From Candidatus Omnitrophota bacterium (GTDB taxonomy: Bacteria > Omnitrophota > Omnitrophia > JAHJGZ01): DNA of 37,150 nt. A program made the translations under genes and the position numbers. Where the stretch lies: assembly GCA_018823795.1 (NCBI GenBank), contig JAHJGZ010000023.1:1-37150 (forward strand). The letters run 5' to 3'. This document shows, in pieces, positions 36,301-37,150 of the stretch. The notes under the pieces are model-generated. The model worked only from the letters and a program-made list of their open reading frames with translations. It was not told the DNA's origin and did not search any database. The first letter of the stretch is position 1. Every line of letters starts with the position of its first letter.

Positions 36301-37150
36301 CACTTTGCAGACCTGCAGCAATGTAGCCGACAAATGCTTCCATACCAACGCCAAGCAACACTCCTTTTAAAAATCCTGCACCCGTAACTTTTGCCGCTTC
36401 ACCAAGATCTATATTCCCCCAATTCTGTATACCATAGGATGCAAGATCAATCGCTGCCCAAATTCTTCCGGTATTAAATGCAGTTAATGCAACACCTTTG
36501 ATTCCTCCTTCAGCGAGAAGTACTGCGCCCGATTCAACAGCACCCACAGTACCGACTACAACAAGAGCTGTTGCTGCTGTAGCAATTGCAACAGTTTCGA
36601 AAAGAGCACCGGCCCAAACTGCATGTCTGCTCACATTAGGATTGTTTGAAAGATCAACTATAGGCTGAAACCCATATTTAATTACTCTTCCCGGAATATT
36701 TATAAGCCCCATAAATCCACGGAAGAGTGCATTGTCATTGTAATTAATGACCTGATCTGTTCCTGTATAAGTTTCCAGCGTTCCATTATTAATACGAGCG
36801 CTCTTGCCTTGAGCAATAGTAAATTCCTCACCATTCGCATCCACCCCTGTAATCATTGCGTTAAAGTAGTTACCTTCACTAACATTATTAATAATATCGC
36901 CGGTCTGGAATTGTAATAACGTCTTGTTCTGTTCCTTATTATATGCAAAGTTGACTGTTTGTCCTTTTGCAACAATGAATTCTCCTTTTACTTTTTTGAA
37001 ATCAATGACATTATCTTTTGGTGTTGCACCTTGCTGTCCACCTCCTAGTGGTGCAAAATTATCTTTGCCAAATGCTCCAAGTTTAGTATGAATGTCTGTC
37101 ATGGTGTATGCTTTACCTTGCAGAATGGTCAATAAGCCCCCTCCGTCAGT
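27329..37150 (-). CDS. Giant protein with SecA-like ATPase core and degenerate tandem repeats (5' end may lie outside window)
   Basis: The frame is open to the window edge, giving at least 3267 aa. A TTG at 37132 with GGAGG 7 nt upstream could be the start, but the protein has no signal peptide there and begins abruptly, so a longer gene is possible. Numbering from the TTG, residues about 170-480 are Gly/Ala-rich and hydrophobic with several possible membrane segments. At about 990-1370 lies a SecA/DEAD-type motor: Walker A SCGEGKT (1013-1019), motif II VDEAE (D1136) and GFGGT (1358-1362) like the SecA GMTGT motif. Coiled-coil-rich sequence follows. Residues about 1917-2206 are degenerate repeats; the C-terminus is mostly helical. 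It may be a membrane-associated giant ATPase or a protein that handles export of itself or partners. It is not the housekeeping SecA: the zinc-binding tail and usual order are missing. Confidence 0.7.
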   Translation of the reverse strand, partial: TDGGGLLTILQGKAYTMTDIHTKLGAFGKDNFAPLGGGQQGATPKDNVIDFKKVKGEFIVAKGQTVNFAYNKEQNKTLLQFQTGDIINNVSEGNYFNAMITGVDANGEEFTIAQGKSARINNGTLETYTGTDQVINYNDNALFRGFMGLINIPGRVIKYGFQPIVDLSNNPNVSRHAVWAGALFETVAIATAATALVVVGTVGAVESGAVLLAEGGIKGVALTAFNTGRIWAAIDLASYGIQNWGNIDLGEAAKVTGAGFLKGVLLGVGMEAFVGYIAAGLQSARYSSMFGKLGDFVSKAYSGSWVKDLGVGGAFFEQTSQIVTSGILGGLALTGIGAANNIMQNMSLTALANYFKEDALAHFAIGFAVFAGVRAIQNVGRAVSNWLTKGLGVETTPRVLEEKMRERLTYIGSEIKTTAATRGTVGKLSVAGAKDFLQVGAPFFGADLLLNGIFGEGIGWADANGQFHHIGEVLTNPGEFAKGLANSVVQMAKMGLWLGPMMPIFHAKKFYDAGETELLQTQEKMSRLSTMKDGQAVLTKEGKFAKYVQGPSGTAGQLSVYKNAAESALHALNAFAPGVAAFFNLDNEQKIEALASDIAFLGIMFREQATQRMSEGARSYREKSSTIEDIDILEGNVSIDATGTMRLTRDISRGIEMTDVPLEAKIMAAESYIKEQKLSVEDLWTLSNMEFDMSGIKETQRLLPELSTQMNADKFGIIRHGAMTVVAGSQFNITLAAEIQTRAQEKRGHEHNKEQLREIEQKYTSDKRLAKEVLEASLIKSAAAEIAREHGLKSVDSGVLRLALGEISERAQILSEVDILNTSFVTVGTKMKEVMTLEKFSQIKTEVLTRVEHSGLYARAKTIKALGSIRLDTLKAEERANVQKVLDQYDGKSWDSIVDVQDNYIDFAKKEIEIHNGDIVKDNLTGEALENKLEKITQCEKRIEDLDVKMGLEWHVRTMTQVDKDIHSAVESAMIDMVKGTGKLATESQSMAITFNVESALRNAGLIKGKSLPGMIALSCGEGKTLPIYTTQLAFLKFAEKFAETKELPGGKTIADLKLMVVTDIDTNANTVVDSTNEVNVIRNFYESRKIDGNRVYRIESAKDIIKQDGRGGIYVFDAQSLMSVYYEKSSLLNDFSMMTVDEAEAVNQTVRLTQGASAQTFSDLGLEGKRTFEAVREFTGKFSESLIKIYAEEIKQGKMETVDLHKASGEIRFINETTFKTVANPILNNKANAQLIKMIGGPEMAKRLLENYAGKTTDLITKGAEYREGDTSGIRINAEDKIYTGYDMYSTSGKRMENTKYSDPLMALAVTHAARYKKGYTVEIEKAYSEFKSSTQGSVSIFQALHHVNTNSANKDADSIMVGFGGTIEGMKQVLAESGTQVLNLGASERFEAMGKGKSYIFDSLQSGALDRSVENYLEMHLGKNFDNTLSQIAANTSTKAANRAELLIDTRSRMIDSREGRIKQLESQKSTDARSLAEIKTLQDEVKILKNTTIKDHVDANAYMNELVNIYKKFEGSAREAELEKFSNTIHVIGKLVTGSNLNGTNIEGFIRLEGMNEASRFNNVLAATFGVNTSSNMIQQASRWNIKVIVDGKVQWRRAAAEKRHYIDVNELQVTGETLTKMKTKIAEMERLAPEIESSASARLEYDKIHTALENMVWESFEAHNNIIDGRQAAEVRSVLGKSALDNITEVTRRSDVVGTETFNTRKAEVANQIITTLFGAEQQAGILTPQVEQTVRSLVNTMYSSGAQLTMGEMFNGVLSNTSIDTLQNFVDAEISMITSNTGSMGNVSDVVNTNIANIFGEITSFTMGSQIGETSVVGLAERLISTDAQAVREFAQLSPLMRSVVYTTVESNLGLANVAQQAGAARENKINDVAKNFIEPLLQRGMNESTTAVLSHFALQNTVFSEALNRALPEGMSIEVDTTGLQSDLRADVGRMFTNNTGLLASIAQVVIANVTGIETNVLENAISAQIGRVITADSRLGQQIATAVAARIANVDPTTLDGEIGSIFTADTQLNQLAKVIVQTISESIANIDMSTLGTLLSTEVGQLLAGNDGLALVIHRIVSEDVDVIDITKMVDAVSTKVSRIIIEDKQFAQTITESIVTRIITSIDMKALRDSLNTVISTIATTDTGLAQAITEGIDLNILSDVISAEVSRVVTEGTALTQAVTGIVVNRVDMNTLHTAVTHVIAENTQLRNALAQTIATIGGASTVTKRTLLNALIGQMKDGSGTQPLEAAALFASLGVVGTEYQSELATAAPSLVRAFNTIQSMEMPEAYRTQLLQGVEQIFSAKSTVGLANAIRGEINTLNMGDVQQVETLLTIVSSGVVHESSAMNEVINAQLSKAYENQSLTPALFDLFTNNFADFTTLVKTELYKGGIVATAIEETLNPRHENYETVRKALSADPASIVKLVTVINTIVSPVEMTIGRAVDAAVAAVQEFEDANGEFTRADEPVAGRDLYPTMNAAIDAAFEMLTADTRIDKSIVRTAVYAAVDKAKINTLIDSKDIKTAVNAVVASVIKTAQVDTLSIPAAVAAADLLGTIVAHPYAVDALSDLSAFELGRLSHHVDNLAQIGKNRQGEAHLEEAFKTAKAVEAVRPTIIQRINTFTPAEVVKFVQGAAGFKADSYVKAAIAKRISAFTSIELAQLIENAANFEGSAYVQSAVTQNVQGFTDAADVVQFIEGISPRMLSVTGKGVVETALVKKVEILSGINKDNHLRFAQQFAQQMTEVQDTEETFAGNDMFSLGYQFGGLISFSAEKESESAMKDMAKNVVSRIKEKKTLHQDVDASELILLVVSDMLGIDISQPQWVMTRFEQEDYLFNTLLYLQMIEINQIANETARDAGKQQEAKRIAAFDKILQRISALLCAYYRKNGRISNTSWEKIQSIMTTLNNFIKAHDFDAALKHLTDVVMNIDSYISLQDEKPADARTQLEIVKQVIEQQQDLETSIAKDTQRMLDTFGEAPHGILPKVDMVVNKAILNLFSGVGTACADAVGEFNQSASTLRENQTMPMQQLPIIIGLQESISKVIEETDSALKRNKIAIDKIYELNKKVEDKKKNGELFTLMEAETLLTSTILAAGVDEKITERFKTVLEILTKQPDSPAAKRVRETVSELKGAGMVFVITSDAKEEDKLEKLFEACDVEGIERITEEDINVTDKTIKIKGETLNRKTGIAVSFSKKGPSQWNFADNVVVASSLIEMSETTEDCMVTSDLFEALRLVFGGVNTTIENVNIENGVIKSKVAPIATMISEELKDEQADDVSLKAA
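30515..31386 (-). repeat. About eight degenerate 32-40-aa repeats within the giant protein
   Basis: Successive units read approximately [I/V]D-x3-L-x3-[I/V]S-x2-V-x2-[I/V]-x-T-x-[D/N]-x2-L-x-Q-x-I, for example IDMKALRDSLNTVIST, IDLNILSDVISAEVSR and VDMNTLHTAVTHVIAE. The unit length varies between about 32 and 40 residues, and the DNA copies are diverged. Each unit would form two amphipathic helices, consistent with a coiled-coil or solenoid-like rod. Confidence 0.65.

Overview
The window looks like a bacterial chromosome fragment, moderately AT-rich. It most resembles Candidatus Omnitrophota (Omnitrophica) or a related deep-branching, diderm, anaerobe-type lineage. This is inferred from the gene content: two giant proteins (1978 aa and at least 3267 aa), an N-terminal secreted-protein style common in that phylum, ADP-heptose genes and Lnt (an outer membrane with lipoproteins), and a predicted pyrophosphate-type phosphofructokinase. 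No rRNA or marker gene is present to settle the taxonomy.

Left part (1-9600). The C-terminal end of a phosphofructokinase on the + strand converges on a long minus-strand operon-like run. In transcription order it is M24 aminopeptidase, accB, accC, amaP-like, gmhA (broken by one in-frame TAA at the catalytic Glu codon), hldC/rfaE2, thiD2, thiE, thiC, a PfkB-family kinase and a second phosphofructokinase. Several joints are ATGA or short overlaps. The run joins fatty-acid precursor supply (biotin carboxylase and BCCP), LPS heptose synthesis, the complete pyrimidine half of thiamine synthesis (HMP-P to HMP-PP to ThMP) and glycolysis.

Middle (9600-17000). A gene-free stretch of about 0.8 kb is unusually dense in palindromes. 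It is followed by a small four-helix-bundle protein gene and a 1978-aa exported multidomain protein: signal peptide, Tiki/TraB/ChaN-like N-terminal region, HExxE modules, an FHA domain and a further HEYAE module. Its leader has a good promoter and a foldable 55-nt element.

Right-middle (17000-27200). An Sfp-type phosphopantetheinyl transferase faces a single-module, fully reducing type I polyketide synthase (KS-AT-DH-ER-KR-ACP, no thioesterase). Their stop codons overlap. Upstream of the PKS on the same strand lies lnt, so the locus may make and use an unusual acyl chain in the envelope. Next comes a REP-associated tyrosine transposase (RAYT) bracketed by three copies of its presumed REP hairpin. 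A fourth hairpin, with the same loop and a compensated stem, sits in the leader of the phosphopantetheinyl transferase gene about 9-10 kb away.

Right end (27200-37150). A giant minus-strand ORF runs into the window edge. It has hydrophobic N-terminal segments, a SecA-like helicase/ATPase core (SCGEGKT, VDEAE, GFGGT), a run of about eight degenerate 32-40-aa repeats, and a long helical C-terminus. A terminator hairpin and a 136-bp inverted-repeat element follow it.
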